Of a stretch of DNA of 64,000 nt, positions 63,917-64,000 are shown in pieces. The number at the start of each line of letters is the position of its first letter. The stretch's first letter is position 1. Where the stretch lies: NCBI RefSeq assembly GCF_000482485.1, contig NZ_AXVK01000027.1, positions 1 through 64,000 of the forward strand, given 5' to 3'. This DNA is from Paucisalibacillus globulus DSM 18846. Its GTDB lineage: Bacteria; Bacillota; Bacilli; Bacillales; Amphibacillaceae. The notes beneath the pieces are model-generated. The model made no database searches, was not told the DNA's origin, and saw only the letters and a list, made by a program, of their open reading frames with translations. A program made the position numbers and the translations under genes.

Positions 63917-64000
63917 TTACTTATCATTAACTCCCTTTTCCATTGCTTTCCATGCAAGGGTTGCACATTTAATACGTGCTGGAAATTGAGAAACACCACT
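63917..64000 (-). CDS. sufU: SufU Fe-S assembly protein, C-terminal end
   Basis: The last 27 codons of a gene run off the window edge: SGVSQFPARIKCATLAWKAMEKGVNDK. The FPARIKCATLAWKA segment with its zinc-ligand Cys is diagnostic of SufU, the zinc protein that takes sulfur from SufS. It lies 24 bp before sufB on the same strand, the standard sufCDSUB order of Bacilli. Confidence 0.93.
   Translation of the reverse strand, partial: SGVSQFPARIKCATLAWKAMEKGVNDK

Noticed and set aside
1-64000. Prophage, integrative element or defence island
   Set aside because: No integrase, phage structural, restriction, CRISPR or abortive-infection genes were seen; gene order follows the conserved Bacillaceae backbone.

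Overview
The window is a 64 kb stretch of a low-GC Gram-positive chromosome, almost certainly from a spore-forming Bacillaceae. Reasons: strong AGGAGG-type ribosome binding sites, T-box/S-box/RFN/L-box leaders, a complete men cluster, and long runs of genes whose B. subtilis counterparts are ytqB-ytoA-metK-pckA-ytlACD, yugO-yugI-pgi, yuiBCD, yumBC, yutC to yutM, yunA to yunE and sufUB. Spore-related genes (kapB, yutH, yutC, yunB) fit this. The gene mix (NhaC and NSS transporters, HD-GYP gene) suggests a salt-tolerant Oceanobacillus/Virgibacillus-like organism, but the genus is an inference.

Layout. 1-700: 5' end of a 16S rRNA gene on the minus strand with two near-perfect tandem promoters. 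0.9-12 kb: a secreted hypothetical, leuS behind a T-box, a tRNA methyltransferase, a gamma-carbonic anhydrase, metK behind a SAM riboswitch, pckA, and a NitT/TauT-type ABC transporter preceded by a helically phased array of TTGTGAC-like repeats. 12-15.4 kb: accessory genes (broken GNAT, APH-like kinase, DinB-like, ytkD Nudix, two hypotheticals). 15.4-23.8 kb: menaquinone synthesis, menF-menD-menH-menB-menE on the minus strand, divergent from menA and a MenI-like thioesterase; the menH-menB-menE junctions carry repeats, a terminator and a possible IS200/IS605 right-end remnant. 23.8-29.8 kb: FMN-riboswitch-controlled ribU, an M42 peptidase, a thioredoxin-like protein, the K+ channel yugO, yugI and pgi.

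29.8-41 kb: a 700-residue fusion of an ECF-sigma-like domain to a transmembrane helix and a large predicted outer domain, with an ECF-type promoter just upstream; patB; a SodC-like lipoprotein lacking one copper ligand; kapB, ptsH, deoD, signal peptidase, a second broken GNAT gene, a second APH-like kinase, a Nudix protein, yuiD and a 42-bp tandem repeat array. 41-52 kb: the conserved yui/yum/yut block (respiration, Fe-S carriers, dapF, envelope and spore functions). 52-61 kb: metP-metS, a NhaC-type transporter under a lysine riboswitch, yunB, an HD-GYP protein and yunCDE. 61-64 kb: a 240-bp inverted-repeat element, a secreted Cys-containing peptide precursor near a small membrane protein, and sufB with the end of sufU.

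Most genes are ordinary housekeeping genes. The best candidates for new biology are the membrane-tethered sigma factor, the phased operator array, the two-hairpin interspersed repeat family, the tandem array, and the possible secreted peptide locus. I saw no prophage, CRISPR array, tRNA gene or recognisable defence island.
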